This document shows positions 52,685 to 61,570 of a stretch of 64,000 nucleotides of DNA, piece by piece. The notes beneath the pieces are model-generated. The model made no database searches and was not told the DNA's origin. It was given only the letters and a program-made list of their open reading frames with translations. How positions within the stretch are numbered: position 1 is the stretch's first letter; each line of letters starts with the position of its first letter. Source of the stretch: JBBROS01 sp965260935. GTDB lineage: Bacteria; Pseudomonadota; Alphaproteobacteria; Acetobacterales; Acetobacteraceae. The stretch is from positions 4,154,001-4,218,000 of the forward strand of contig OZ253374.1 of NCBI GenBank assembly GCA_965260935.1. The letters are read 5' to 3'. Both the position numbers and the translations under genes were made by a program.

Positions 52685-54346
52685 CTAACGCTCTGACTCA
52701 TACGGCGCCTTCTGAAGGTGTCGGGCGTCAGTGGCGTCACCCTGCTTGCGCCCCCGCTGCGCCGGGTCGACGTTGATCAGCCGGCAAGGCAAAGGCGCAT
52801 CCGGGTCATGGAATATGCTGACGGTCGCGAGCAACTGCCTATCCTCGTCCGATAACCGGACCCGCTCGCGCAGGTGGTCGGTCCAGTTCTCCATCGACCA
52901 GGTCTCCAGCCAGCCGTCAGGGTGCGCCACGTCCTCGTAAAGCCGCCAGTCGAGCGCGCCGCTCCGCCAGCGGACATGCTGCACCGCTTCCATCGCTGAC
53001 AAGAACGCGGCCCGGTCGCGCGGCGCGACGCGATACCGCATCGTTTCCAGGATACGCCCGGGCAGGCGCGGCAGGACGGCCGCCAGCTCGGGCGCCGGGG
53101 CTTCGGGCATCGGCAGCAGGTCGGCCGCGGGCTGCGCCTCGGCCTCCGTCTGGTCAAGCGGATAGCGGCGGGCCAGGACCGCCAACACGGCAGAGACTGC
53201 CGCCGCGAGCGCCATCGACTGCTGCAACCCAAGCCACGCCCCCAACCCGCCCCAGATAAGCGACCCGGCCGCCAAGGCCCCGTTGAACGACAACTGGTAG
53301 ATCGCGAGCGCCCGGGCGCGGACCCAGGCGGGCGCCACGAGCTGCGCCGCCGCTTGCGCCGTGCTCGATGCGGCGACCCAGCCCAGGCCGAACAGCAGCA
53401 TCCCGAGCGCCGCCGGCCCCCAATGATGCGTCGCCGCCACCAGCCCCATCCCGCCGCAGGAAACCAGGCTGGCGCAGAAAACCGTCGTTCCGCGCCCAAT
53501 CCCATGCAGCCGGGGCAGCAACATCCCGGACGTGACGCCCCCCACTCCCATCAGGCCGAGCAACAATCCGAAGCTGCCCGCGCCCAAGCCAAGCTGCTCG
53601 CGAACCACAAGCGGAAGCAGCCCCCAAACCGCCGCCGTGGGCAGGAAGTAAGCGACGGCGCGGACCATGGCGGCCCGCATCGCCGGGGTATGCCGCACGA
53701 ACCGCATTCCGGCCCGCATGGCGGAGATGAAATGCTCGCGCGGAAGCGCGTTGCCGGCAGCCGGGCGCTTCCACGACGCGAGCACCGCGATGCTGACCAC
53801 GAACGACACGGCATACAGCAGGAACGTGAGACCCGGCCCGCCGAACAGCAGAAGCACGCCCCCGAGCGCGGGGCCTGCCGCGCGGGCGAGGTTGAACCCG
53901 ATGCCGTTGAGCGCGATTGCCCCGACCAGGTCATGCCGCGGCACTACCTCCGGGACCGTTGCGCCCCAAGCTGGCTGATACATCGCCGAGCCGACCCCGA
54001 TGGCGAACGTCAACGCGATCAGCCCGGCCGCCTCGATCGCGCCCGCATAGGTCAGCGCCGTAAGCAGCGCCGCCGCGGACATGGCGCCGACTTGGGTGAG
54101 GATCAGATAACGCCGGCGGTCAACGATGTCGGCAAGCGCGCCTGCCGGCAGCGCCAGCAGGAAGGTCGGCACGATGGTCGCCGCCTGCACCAGGCTGACG
54201 CTGACGGCATCGGGCGAGAGCGTCGTCATGAGCCAGCCGGCGCCCGTGTTCTGCATCCACGTTCCGAGCGCCGTCACGGCATTGGCCGTCCAGAGCGCGC
54301 GGAACACGCCGTGGCGCAGCGGCAACAAGGCGGCAGGCGCACGCAT
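52685..54346 (-). CDS. MFS exporter with extra C-terminal soluble domain
   Basis: A 553-residue protein. Residues 1-400 are an MFS transporter of the EntS/DUF894 type (FRALWTANAVTALGTWMQNTGAGWLM at the start is characteristic). About 130 extra residues follow, including LETMRYRVAPRDRAAFLSAM, VRWRSGALDWRLYEDVAHPD and WSMENWTDHLRERVRLSDED, which look like an ABM-type (antibiotic monooxygenase-like) ferredoxin fold. That fusion is known in some MFS families. It would export a small molecule such as a siderophore. The upstream YceI gene abuts its start with no gap. Confidence 0.85.
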   Translation of the reverse strand: MRAPAALLPLRHGVFRALWTANAVTALGTWMQNTGAGWLMTTLSPDAVSVSLVQAATIVPTFLLALPAGALADIVDRRRYLILTQVGAMSAAALLTALTYAGAIEAAGLIALTFAIGVGSAMYQPAWGATVPEVVPRHDLVGAIALNGIGFNLARAAGPALGGVLLLFGGPGLTFLLYAVSFVVSIAVLASWKRPAAGNALPREHFISAMRAGMRFVRHTPAMRAAMVRAVAYFLPTAAVWGLLPLVVREQLGLGAGSFGLLLGLMGVGGVTSGMLLPRLHGIGRGTTVFCASLVSCGGMGLVAATHHWGPAALGMLLFGLGWVAASSTAQAAAQLVAPAWVRARALAIYQLSFNGALAAGSLIWGGLGAWLGLQQSMALAAAVSAVLAVLARRYPLDQTEAEAQPAADLLPMPEAPAPELAAVLPRLPGRILETMRYRVAPRDRAAFLSAMEAVQHVRWRSGALDWRLYEDVAHPDGWLETWSMENWTDHLRERVRLSDEDRQLLATVSIFHDPDAPLPCRLINVDPAQRGRKQGDATDARHLQKAPYESER

Positions 54347-54877
54347 CTACCGGAACCCGGCGGGCAGGCCTGTCGTCAGCGTGATCCGCACCGTCGGCCC
54401 GGCAACCAGCGGCCGCGCGCCCATCCCCCAATCAGCCCGGCGGATCGACCCCTGCGCCTGCCATCGTCCATCCCCACGCTCGACATCCAGCGACACGGGC
54501 CGGCTCACGCCATGCAGCAGCAACGAGCCCTGCAGCGTGTTTCCGGCACACGCGCCCTCGAAGCCGAACGCGGGGTAGCGTTTGACATCGAGCAGATCAG
54601 GGCCAAGCGCGTCGGCCGTCATGCTGGAATCCGCCATCTCCAAACTGTCAGCCTCGGCCTTGAGATCGACCCGGCAGAACGACGGATCTTGATCGTCCAG
54701 CGTTAAGATTCCATTGAAGCGGGTGAAAGCCCCGTCGATGGGGAACATCCCGAACCCGTAGGCCCGGAAGCCAAGCTGCACCTGAGCCGGCGCGATCACG
54801 AAGCGGCGCTGGGTAGCGTGCCCGGTTGGCGCAAGCAGCAGCAACAAGATCAGCGCGCTCGCAAGACGCTTCGGCAT
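54347..54877 (-). CDS. YceI-family periplasmic protein
   Basis: A 176-residue exported protein: signal peptide about 1-21 (ALILLLLLAPTGHA), then a YceI lipocalin-like barrel with VQLGFRAYGFGMFPIDGAF, AEADSLEMADSSM, KRYPAFGFEG and the closing strands. YceI proteins bind isoprenoid lipids in the periplasm. The end directly abuts the MFS start, so the two are co-translated; a lipid or hydrophobic cargo could link them. The call rests on fold pattern and signal. Confidence 0.85.
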   Translation of the reverse strand: MPKRLASALILLLLLAPTGHATQRRFVIAPAQVQLGFRAYGFGMFPIDGAFTRFNGILTLDDQDPSFCRVDLKAEADSLEMADSSMTADALGPDLLDVKRYPAFGFEGACAGNTLQGSLLLHGVSRPVSLDVERGDGRWQAQGSIRRADWGMGARPLVAGPTVRITLTTGLPAGFR

Positions 54878-54951
54878 CGCTTTCCCTTCGTCCCTTCTTG
54901 GCTGACACTGTACAGAGTATCGACTCGCCCCGTCTTACCATGGAGCCCGCC

Positions 54952-55734
54952 ATGACCCTAAAAGGCCGCGTTGCCCTCGTAACTGGATCGACCAGCGGGA
55001 TCGGCCTCGGAATCGCCAGGGCGCTGGCGACCGAAGGTGCGGACTTGATGCTGCATGGATTCGGTGAAGCGAATGCGATCGAAAGCCTCCTCACGGAGTT
55101 TCGCGGCCTGGGCATCCAGGCTCGCCACAACGGCCTCGACCTCACCCAATCCGGCGCCGCGGCATCCCTCGTCGAACAAACCCGGGACGAACTGGGCGGC
55201 CTCGACATCCTCGTCAACAATGCCGGCATCCAGCACACGGCCTCCATCGCCGACTTCCCGCCCGAGCGCTGGGAAGCGGTGATCGGCCTCAACCTTTCCG
55301 CCCCGTTCCACTGCATGAAAGCCGCCACGCCCGGCATGGTCGGGAAGGGATGGGGCCGGGTGATCAACATCGCCTCCGCGCACGGACTGGTCGCAAGCGC
55401 CCACAAATCCGCCTACGTCGCGGCCAAGCACGGCCTCGTCGGATTGACGAAAGTGGGCGCGATCGAGCTGGCCAACACCGGGGTGACAGTCAACGCCATC
55501 TGCCCCGGCTGGGTGCTGACGCCGCTGGTGCAAGCGCAGATCGACCGCCGCGCCGAACAATCCGGCCGCCCGGCCGCGGAGATGGAACGGGACCTCCTCG
55601 CGGAGAAGCAGCCGATGACAACGTTCACGACGCCGGACGGCATCGGCGGGCTAGCCGTCTTCCTATGCTCGGACGCGGCCCGGACCATCACCGGCGCGCC
55701 TATCTCGATCGATGGCGGCTGGGTCGCAACATGA
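54952..55734 (+). CDS. 3-hydroxybutyrate dehydrogenase-like SDR
   Basis: A 260-residue short-chain dehydrogenase. NAD loop VTGSTSGIGLGIARAL, NNAGIQH, catalytic Ser in INIASAHGLVAS, and YVAAKHG supplying Tyr and Lys. The C-terminal LAEKQPMTTFTTPDGIGGLAVFL with ITGAPISIDGGW matches D-3-hydroxybutyrate dehydrogenase (BdhA), which interconverts 3-hydroxybutyrate and acetoacetate in polyhydroxybutyrate metabolism. I chose ATG 54952; an ATG at 54940 lies in the same frame. It is divergent from the YceI gene. Confidence 0.88.
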   Translation: MTLKGRVALVTGSTSGIGLGIARALATEGADLMLHGFGEANAIESLLTEFRGLGIQARHNGLDLTQSGAAASLVEQTRDELGGLDILVNNAGIQHTASIADFPPERWEAVIGLNLSAPFHCMKAATPGMVGKGWGRVINIASAHGLVASAHKSAYVAAKHGLVGLTKVGAIELANTGVTVNAICPGWVLTPLVQAQIDRRAEQSGRPAAEMERDLLAEKQPMTTFTTPDGIGGLAVFLCSDAARTITGAPISIDGGWVAT

Positions 55735-55865
55735 CGCCGCACGGAAGCAGCAAGCCTTGGCAACGGCCATCACGGGAGCAGCCGGTTTCGCCGGCTGTCA
55801 TGGGGCCGAAAGCTCTGCCCACCTTGGCGGCCTGCCGGTAGCAACGCGTTCACAGATCGCAACGC

Positions 55866-56900
55866 TCAAGCATACTGCCGCCGTTCAGGCGGAAGCAGCC
55901 CGGCGTTGATCGAGGCATCTGGCCGGGCAGGCACGGCCCGGTGCAGGCTTGGCGGATGCCCGAACGCCCGGCGGAATTGCCGCGAGAAATGCGCGCCGTC
56001 GGAAAACCCGGCCTCGATCGCAACTTCGGTCACGCTAAGCCCGGTATTGTTCAGCAGCCAGCTCGCATACCGGAGCCGCAACTCCCGGTAAGCTTCGACG
56101 GGCGACGTATCCATAACCGCCCGGAACCGCCGTTCAAGCTGCCGGGGAGAAAGGCCCACCCGCCGGGCAAGCTCATCGACCGGCAGCGGCGTGCCGAGGT
56201 TCTGCTCCATCGTCAGCAAGGCCCGGCGCACAAGATGGTCTGGCCGGCTGGTTTCCGTCGAGATCGGCGGATGCGGCTGCGCGGCATCGGCGCCCCTCAC
56301 GCGCTGCAACTGCATGATGTGCTGCGTCTTCTGCGCGCGCGCGTGCCCAAGATGGCGCTCGATCAGGTAAACGGCCACATCGGCGACGTTGCTGCCCCCG
56401 GAACTGGTGATCCGGTCGCCATCGACCAGGAACAGCCGGTCGGCGATCACGTCCTGGTCCGGGAACTCGTCCCGGAAATCCTGGTAATGGAACCAGCTGA
56501 CGCACGTTGTCCGGTTCTGCATCAGCCCGTTGCGGTTCAGCAGAAAGCTGCCGGTGCAAACGCCCACGAGCGTCGTTCCCGCCTTCGCCGCGCCGTGCAA
56601 ATAGGCCTGCTCCTGCACGCCGAGCGCCGGGCTGTGAAGCAGTCCGCCGACTAAAACCACATAGTCGAGTTCCTTGGGCGGCAGCAGCCGGGTCGTTGGC
56701 GTCACGTGCACGCCGCAACTGCTGCGGATCGGGTCCTGGCGCGCGGACATCACCGGCCATTGGCAACGCAAAGGGCGAGACTGGTCGCCGTCATCCCCGG
56801 CCAGCCGCAGCGCATCGACGAACAAGGAAAAGGCGGACAGCGTGAAGTTGTTGGCGAGGATGAAGCCGATGCGCAGGACCGGAGGAACGCCGTCCTGCAT
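55866..56900 (-). CDS. GlxA-family transcriptional regulator (DJ-1/PfpI + AraC)
   Basis: A 344-residue activator. The N-terminal DJ-1/PfpI-like domain (about 5-190) has GVCTGSFLLNRNGLM where class I amidotransferases hold the nucleophile Cys. The C-terminal AraC-type domain carries two helix-turn-helices, with VDELARRVGLSPRQLERRF and VTEVAIEAGFSDGAHFSRQF. GbdR, the regulator of glycine betaine catabolism in Pseudomonas, has this design. Here it is the last gene of an operon with a Rieske betaine-type oxygenase, with no gap to the upstream gene, so it likely controls that pathway. Confidence 0.88.
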   Translation of the reverse strand: MQDGVPPVLRIGFILANNFTLSAFSLFVDALRLAGDDGDQSRPLRCQWPVMSARQDPIRSSCGVHVTPTTRLLPPKELDYVVLVGGLLHSPALGVQEQAYLHGAAKAGTTLVGVCTGSFLLNRNGLMQNRTTCVSWFHYQDFRDEFPDQDVIADRLFLVDGDRITSSGGSNVADVAVYLIERHLGHARAQKTQHIMQLQRVRGADAAQPHPPISTETSRPDHLVRRALLTMEQNLGTPLPVDELARRVGLSPRQLERRFRAVMDTSPVEAYRELRLRYASWLLNNTGLSVTEVAIEAGFSDGAHFSRQFRRAFGHPPSLHRAVPARPDASINAGLLPPERRQYA

Positions 56901-58160
56901 TCAGACGGAGGGTTGCCCGAGGCTGGCGCGCAGCCGTTCGATGTACCAGGTCGCGAACGCGTCCACCATGTATTCGGCCGGAGCATAAGGCCCAGGCTCG
57001 TACCCATCGCTCTCCGCGCCCTGCTGCGCAAGCTCAACGAACGTGGCGTCCTGCTCGTTGGTCCGGCGCCAGACTTCGGTCAGCCGGTCCAGCTCGTAAT
57101 CCACCCCCTCCACGGCGTCCTTGGCGACGAGCCAGGTGGTGCGCACCAGCGTCTTGTCCGCCGCGAGCGGAAACACGGCGAAGGTCACGGCATGGTCGCC
57201 CAGGAAGTGGAACCAGGCGTTCGGCTGCGTATGCAGGTGCAGCGCGCCCATCCGCGGGCTCGTGAAACCGCCCACGAGCTTGCGGGACGCCTGCCGGGCG
57301 TCGAGCGTGTAGCTTTCGCCGGCCCCATCCAAGCAGAGCCGCTCGGTGCGGAACCCGGTCGGCCGCCCGGTCAAGTCCTCCAAGGCCCGCCAGGGCAGGC
57401 CCGCTTTGTCCCAGATCGCCTCGAACTCGGCTTGCGCGCGTTGGAAGCGCGCGTAGTCGTCCGCCATGCCCGGCGTCACGTCCGCCTCGGTGTAGCCGAA
57501 GAAGTGGAACAGGCTGCTCAGAAGCTCGGGATGCCCGCCGCAATGGTAGCACTCGCGGTTGTTCTCCATCGTCAACTTCCAGTTGCCGTGCTCCACGAGA
57601 TCCGTCTGGATGGCGACCTTGCAATCCGAAAGCTTATGCGGGGCGAGGTAAGGAAGCACCTGGCCGGCAAGGTCATCGAAGTCGCCCGGCGGCTCATCGG
57701 CCAGGCAGATGTAGATCAGCCCGCCGAGGTTGCGCACGTGCACCGGCTTCAGCCCATGCTCGCCGTTGTCGATGCAGGCGGGCATGTTCTCGGCATGGAT
57801 CAGCTTGCCGGTCAGGTCGTACGTCCATTGGTGATACGGGCAAACCAGGTTGCCGACGAACCCTTTAGGCTCACGCACGATGATCGACCCGCGGTGCCGG
57901 CAGACATTATGGAAGGCGCGGATATTCATGTCGTCGTCGCGGACGATCACCACGGGCGTCCGCCCGATGTTGACGGCGACGTAATCGCCGGGTTCGGGCA
58001 GCTCAGGCTCGGTTGCGACGAAAACCCAGTGCTTGCCGAAGATATGCCGCAGGTCGTCCTGCAACACGTCCGGGCTGGTGTAGAACGGCGCCTCCAGACT
58101 ATGCCCGGGCCGCCTCCTCGCGACCAAGGCATCGAGGCCGGCGGCGGACAGAGCGGTCAT
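56901..58160 (-). CDS. Rieske aromatic-ring/betaine-type oxygenase, alpha subunit (GbcA-like)
   Basis: A 419-residue oxygenase. The Rieske [2Fe-2S] ligands are CRHRG and CPYHQW. The mononuclear iron region is WKLTMENNRECYHCGGH, giving the His-His pair with the acidic residues of the GbcA/choline monooxygenase type. GbcA demethylates glycine betaine to dimethylglycine; Stc2 acts on stachydrine. The reductase partner (GbcB-type) is not in the window. It follows the flavoenzyme gene after two bases and abuts the GlxA regulator, forming one operon. Confidence 0.88.
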   Translation of the reverse strand: MTALSAAGLDALVARRRPGHSLEAPFYTSPDVLQDDLRHIFGKHWVFVATEPELPEPGDYVAVNIGRTPVVIVRDDDMNIRAFHNVCRHRGSIIVREPKGFVGNLVCPYHQWTYDLTGKLIHAENMPACIDNGEHGLKPVHVRNLGGLIYICLADEPPGDFDDLAGQVLPYLAPHKLSDCKVAIQTDLVEHGNWKLTMENNRECYHCGGHPELLSSLFHFFGYTEADVTPGMADDYARFQRAQAEFEAIWDKAGLPWRALEDLTGRPTGFRTERLCLDGAGESYTLDARQASRKLVGGFTSPRMGALHLHTQPNAWFHFLGDHAVTFAVFPLAADKTLVRTTWLVAKDAVEGVDYELDRLTEVWRRTNEQDATFVELAQQGAESDGYEPGPYAPAEYMVDAFATWYIERLRASLGQPSV

Positions 58161-58162
58161 GC

Positions 58163-60217
58163 TTACAGATCCTTCGCGAAACGCAGCCCGTCGAATACGG
58201 CGGCATGGATGTTGCGGCTGGCGACGGCGTCGCCGATCCGCAGGAGACGATACGCCCCTTCCGGGTTGCGGACCACGGTTTGTTTGCGCCCGCCAAGTAA
58301 AGCTTTGTAATCGACTTCACCTTGGTTAACCGACCCGGGCAGCAGCGCCCGGTAAAGCTCGTCGAGCGGCAATGTCCCGTGCTCGACCACCACCTGGTCC
58401 ACGATGCGCTCCTCCGTCCGCGGCCCGTAGTCGCTGCCCAGCGTCGCGGCCAGCCGGTTGCCTTCGCGCCGGACGGCAACAACCCGCGTGTTGATCGTCA
58501 GCCGCACCCCGGCCCGCTGGAACACGCGCGCGTAGCCGGCATGGTTCAGCCCGCCCAGCTCGGGCGCGAACATGCGCTCCGCCGTCACGATCTCGACGTT
58601 CGACCCGGCGGCCGCGAGCGCCTCCGCGGCCTGCAATCCGGGATGGTTGCCGTTGTCGTCGTAGACCAGCACGTCCTGCCCAGGTTTCACCTCGCCGGAA
58701 ACGATGTCCCAGCTCGAAACCACCAGATCGTTGCCGGACTGCAAAATCTCGGTATTGGGAACGCCGCCGGTCGCCACGATAGCGACGTCGGGCGAGAGCG
58801 CCACAACGTCCCCGGCTTCCGCCCAAGTCGCGTAGCGGATCTCCACGCCCAACCGTTCGAGTTCGGACAGCCGCCAATCGACGATGCCCATGAACTCGCG
58901 CCGCCGCGGCGACCGCGCTGCCAGCAGCACCTGCCCGCCCGCCTTGTCGGTCGCCTCCAGCACGACCACGCGATGCCCCCGTTCGGCGGCCACCCGCGCG
59001 GCTTCGAGCCCGGCTGGCCCGGCGCCCACGACCACGACGTCCTGAGCCGGCCCGTCGCCCCGGCCCAAGGTCTGCGGCATCGAGGCTTCGCGCCCCGTCG
59101 CCGGATTGTGGATGCACAGCGCCTCGTTGCCCTCGTAGATGCGGTCGATGCAGTAGCTGGCGCCGACGCAGGGCCGGATCAGGTGCTCCTGCCGGGCCGT
59201 CACCTTGCGCACGATATGCGGGTCGGCGATCAGCGCCCGCGTCATCCCCACCATGTCCAGCTTGCCCTCGGCGATCGCGTGCCGCGCCGTCGCCACGTCG
59301 TTGATGCGCGCGGCATGGAACACCGGGATGTCCGCCGCCGCCCGCACCTCGCCGGCGAAGTCAAGGTGCGGCGCGGAGCGCATCCCGGCGATCGGGATCA
59401 CGTCCACCAGCGCCGCGTCCGTTTCCATGTGCCCGCGGATGATGTTGAGGAAATCCACGATGCCTGAGGCCTTGAACCGCCGGGCGATCTCGATCCCCTC
59501 CTCGCGCGAGAGGCCGATCTCCCAATCCTCGTCCGCCACCATCCGCAAGCCGAGCAGGAACCCAGGCCCCGTCGCGTCGCGCATCGCCCGCATTACCCGC
59601 AAGGAGAACGCCATCCGGTTTTCCAGGCTGCCGCCGAACGCGTCCTCGCGCTTGTTCGTCGCCGGGGACCAGAACTGGTCCGGCAAGTGTCCGTAGGCGT
59701 CGATCTCCAGCCCGTCCAGCCCCGCCGCCTGCATCCGCTGCGCCGCCGCCGCGTAGTCGCCCACGATCCGGTCGATGTCCCATTCCTCGATCTCCTTCGG
59801 GAACGACCGGTGCGCCGGCTCGCGGATCGGCGACGGCGCAAGCACCGGCAGCCAGTCCGCCTTGTTCCAGGCCGTCCGCCGCCCGAGATGCGTGATCTGG
59901 ATCATCACCGCCGAGCCAAGCTCGTGGCACTCGTCGCTGAGCCGCCGCATCCACGGCACGATCTCGTCCTTGTAGGCCAGCAGGTTGCCGAACACGGGCG
60001 GGCTGTCCGGCGACACCACCGCCGAGCCGGCCGTCATCGTCAGCGCCACCCCCCCGCGCGCCTTCTCCGCATGATACAGCCGGTAGCGGTCCTTCGGCAT
60101 CCCGTCCTCGCTGTAGTACGGCTCGTGCGAGGTGGACATCACCCGGTTGCGCAGCGTCAGGTGCTTGAGCTGGAACGGGCTAAGGAGCGGGTCGGCAACG
60201 GCCCCGATTGCGTTCAT
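58163..60217 (-). CDS. DgcA/StcD-type NADH:flavin oxidoreductase (OYE-FAD two-domain)
   Basis: A 684-residue enzyme with an N-terminal FMN TIM barrel (DPLLSPFQLKHLTLRNRVM, about 10-350) and a C-terminal FAD/NAD half with VVVVGAGPAGLEAARVAAER. Size and layout match DgcA (dimethylglycine demethylase) and stachydrine demethylase StcD. The cluster region RPCVGASYC lacks the CxxC spacing of classic 2,4-dienoyl-CoA reductases, leaving C-x5-C and a later Cys. It heads the betaine-type operon and is read divergently from the SnoaL gene. Whether dimethylglycine or another N-methyl substrate is used is open. Confidence 0.88.
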   Translation of the reverse strand: MNAIGAVADPLLSPFQLKHLTLRNRVMSTSHEPYYSEDGMPKDRYRLYHAEKARGGVALTMTAGSAVVSPDSPPVFGNLLAYKDEIVPWMRRLSDECHELGSAVMIQITHLGRRTAWNKADWLPVLAPSPIREPAHRSFPKEIEEWDIDRIVGDYAAAAQRMQAAGLDGLEIDAYGHLPDQFWSPATNKREDAFGGSLENRMAFSLRVMRAMRDATGPGFLLGLRMVADEDWEIGLSREEGIEIARRFKASGIVDFLNIIRGHMETDAALVDVIPIAGMRSAPHLDFAGEVRAAADIPVFHAARINDVATARHAIAEGKLDMVGMTRALIADPHIVRKVTARQEHLIRPCVGASYCIDRIYEGNEALCIHNPATGREASMPQTLGRGDGPAQDVVVVGAGPAGLEAARVAAERGHRVVVLEATDKAGGQVLLAARSPRRREFMGIVDWRLSELERLGVEIRYATWAEAGDVVALSPDVAIVATGGVPNTEILQSGNDLVVSSWDIVSGEVKPGQDVLVYDDNGNHPGLQAAEALAAAGSNVEIVTAERMFAPELGGLNHAGYARVFQRAGVRLTINTRVVAVRREGNRLAATLGSDYGPRTEERIVDQVVVEHGTLPLDELYRALLPGSVNQGEVDYKALLGGRKQTVVRNPEGAYRLLRIGDAVASRNIHAAVFDGLRFAKDL

Positions 60218-60723
60218 GGAACAACCTTACGAGAACTGACAAACCATGCCCGGCCAACAGCCGAGCCTCGCTGCATATAGGAGTTTGCGAGCCTGGCCGA
60301 CACGGAAATTGTAAACCCCCGCCATGTTCCTTGGCTTCGTGCGACAGGTATGACGACGGCTCAGGCCGCCTCGCCTCGACAGCACAGGCGGTCTCGGCTA
60401 GTGGGTCACGTCGGTTTGGCCGATCTGTCAGGAGAACGCCATGGCCATGCAGCTCGGCACCTTCGGCGCCCTCCTTTCAGCCAGCGCCGATTCAGGCAAA
60501 GCCAGCCGCGCCGCCGAGAGGCTGGCCGGACACGAAAGCGGGTCCAAGCCGCCCGATGCCCGCTTCGAGGCAGCCGGCCTCCAACTGGAACGGGTGGATG
60601 CAAGGATCGGCAAGCCCTGGCGGGCGACGTTGACCGCTTTGGGCCTGCCTGCCACGCTTGTCGCGTATCAGGTGGCCGGGGTGCCTGTAGCGAGTTCGAC
60701 AGAAACTGTGGCTAGAGGTGAAC
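60218..60723. other. Intergenic region between divergent betaine operon and SnoaL-like gene
   Basis: About 500 bases that should hold promoters for both directions. A 118-codon plus-strand frame at 60441-60797 overlaps the next gene by 74 bases and has no recognisable domain, so I leave it out. I could not identify a regulator binding site by eye. Confidence 0.4.
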
Positions 60724-61299
60724 ATGGATACGACTGTTGCGGACCGGCTGAGCATCGCGGAGCTGATGACCGGATGGATGCATCGGGATCTTGCTGAATG
60801 GGACAAGCTGCGGGGCTTGTTCCATCCGGACGGGACCATAGAGATCACCTGGTTCGAAGGGAAATTCAGCGATTTCGTTGATGGCTCGATACGCATGGGC
60901 GCGTCCAACTTGCGCACCAAGCACGTCGTCGCAGCCCCGGTCGTGACGTTCAACGGCGACAAGGCCATCGCGGAAACCAACGCGATCATCGTCGGCGACA
61001 ACGCCGAGCTTGGGGTCGGTTGCGAAACGCACTCGCGCTTCTACGACCGCGTTGAGAAGCGTGACGGGGCATGGAAGATCGTGGATCGCCAGTGCATCTA
61101 CGACATGGCGACGTTCACGTTCCCAACCGGACCCGCCGAGCTCGACATGGCCACGGTCAAGCGGTTCCCGCGCGAGTACGCTCCGCTTGCCTACCTCTTG
61201 GAAAAAAGCGGCTTCCCTTTGAACCGCGTGTTTCCAACGAAAGGCAGCCAACTCGAAACGGACATGAAAGCGTCTGGGAGAGACTGGCTTTCCCGATGA
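60724..61299 (+). CDS. SnoaL/NTF2-like protein
   Basis: A 191-residue protein with a SnoaL-4-type fold: DRLSIAELMTGWMHRDLAEW, LFHPDGTIEITWFEG, AAPVVTFNGDKAIAETNAI and SRFYDRVEKRDGAWKIVDR. Such proteins bind or isomerise small substrates and are often of unknown role. GAGGTGA lies just before ATG 60724; a GTG at 60718 is possible. It sits opposite the betaine operon, but no link is shown. Confidence 0.8.
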   Translation: MDTTVADRLSIAELMTGWMHRDLAEWDKLRGLFHPDGTIEITWFEGKFSDFVDGSIRMGASNLRTKHVVAAPVVTFNGDKAIAETNAIIVGDNAELGVGCETHSRFYDRVEKRDGAWKIVDRQCIYDMATFTFPTGPAELDMATVKRFPREYAPLAYLLEKSGFPLNRVFPTKGSQLETDMKASGRDWLSR

Positions 61300-61570
61300 A
61301 CGTCGGGATGCGGTTAAGAATGTCCTCCAATCAAACGACACCGGGCATGTCGAAACCGCCGTCTTCCCAGGCCAGGGCTGGCGCATATGGATTTCCGGGC
61401 AGGACAATCAGTTCGGCAGCGGGAAAATGCGGCGGCTCCGGTCAGCTTTGGGCGGACTGCGGGTGCGTTCGCCGCCCAAACCCGCCACAACGGGCCCACC
61501 TGCGATAGCCTTGCCCGATCCGGCGGCATTCATCTGGTCTCCTCCCTCGGTTCGCATGGAAAGAGGATTT

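Noticed and set aside
60441..60797. Plus-strand 118-codon frame before the SnoaL-like gene
   Set aside because: Overlaps that gene by 74 bases and shows no domain.
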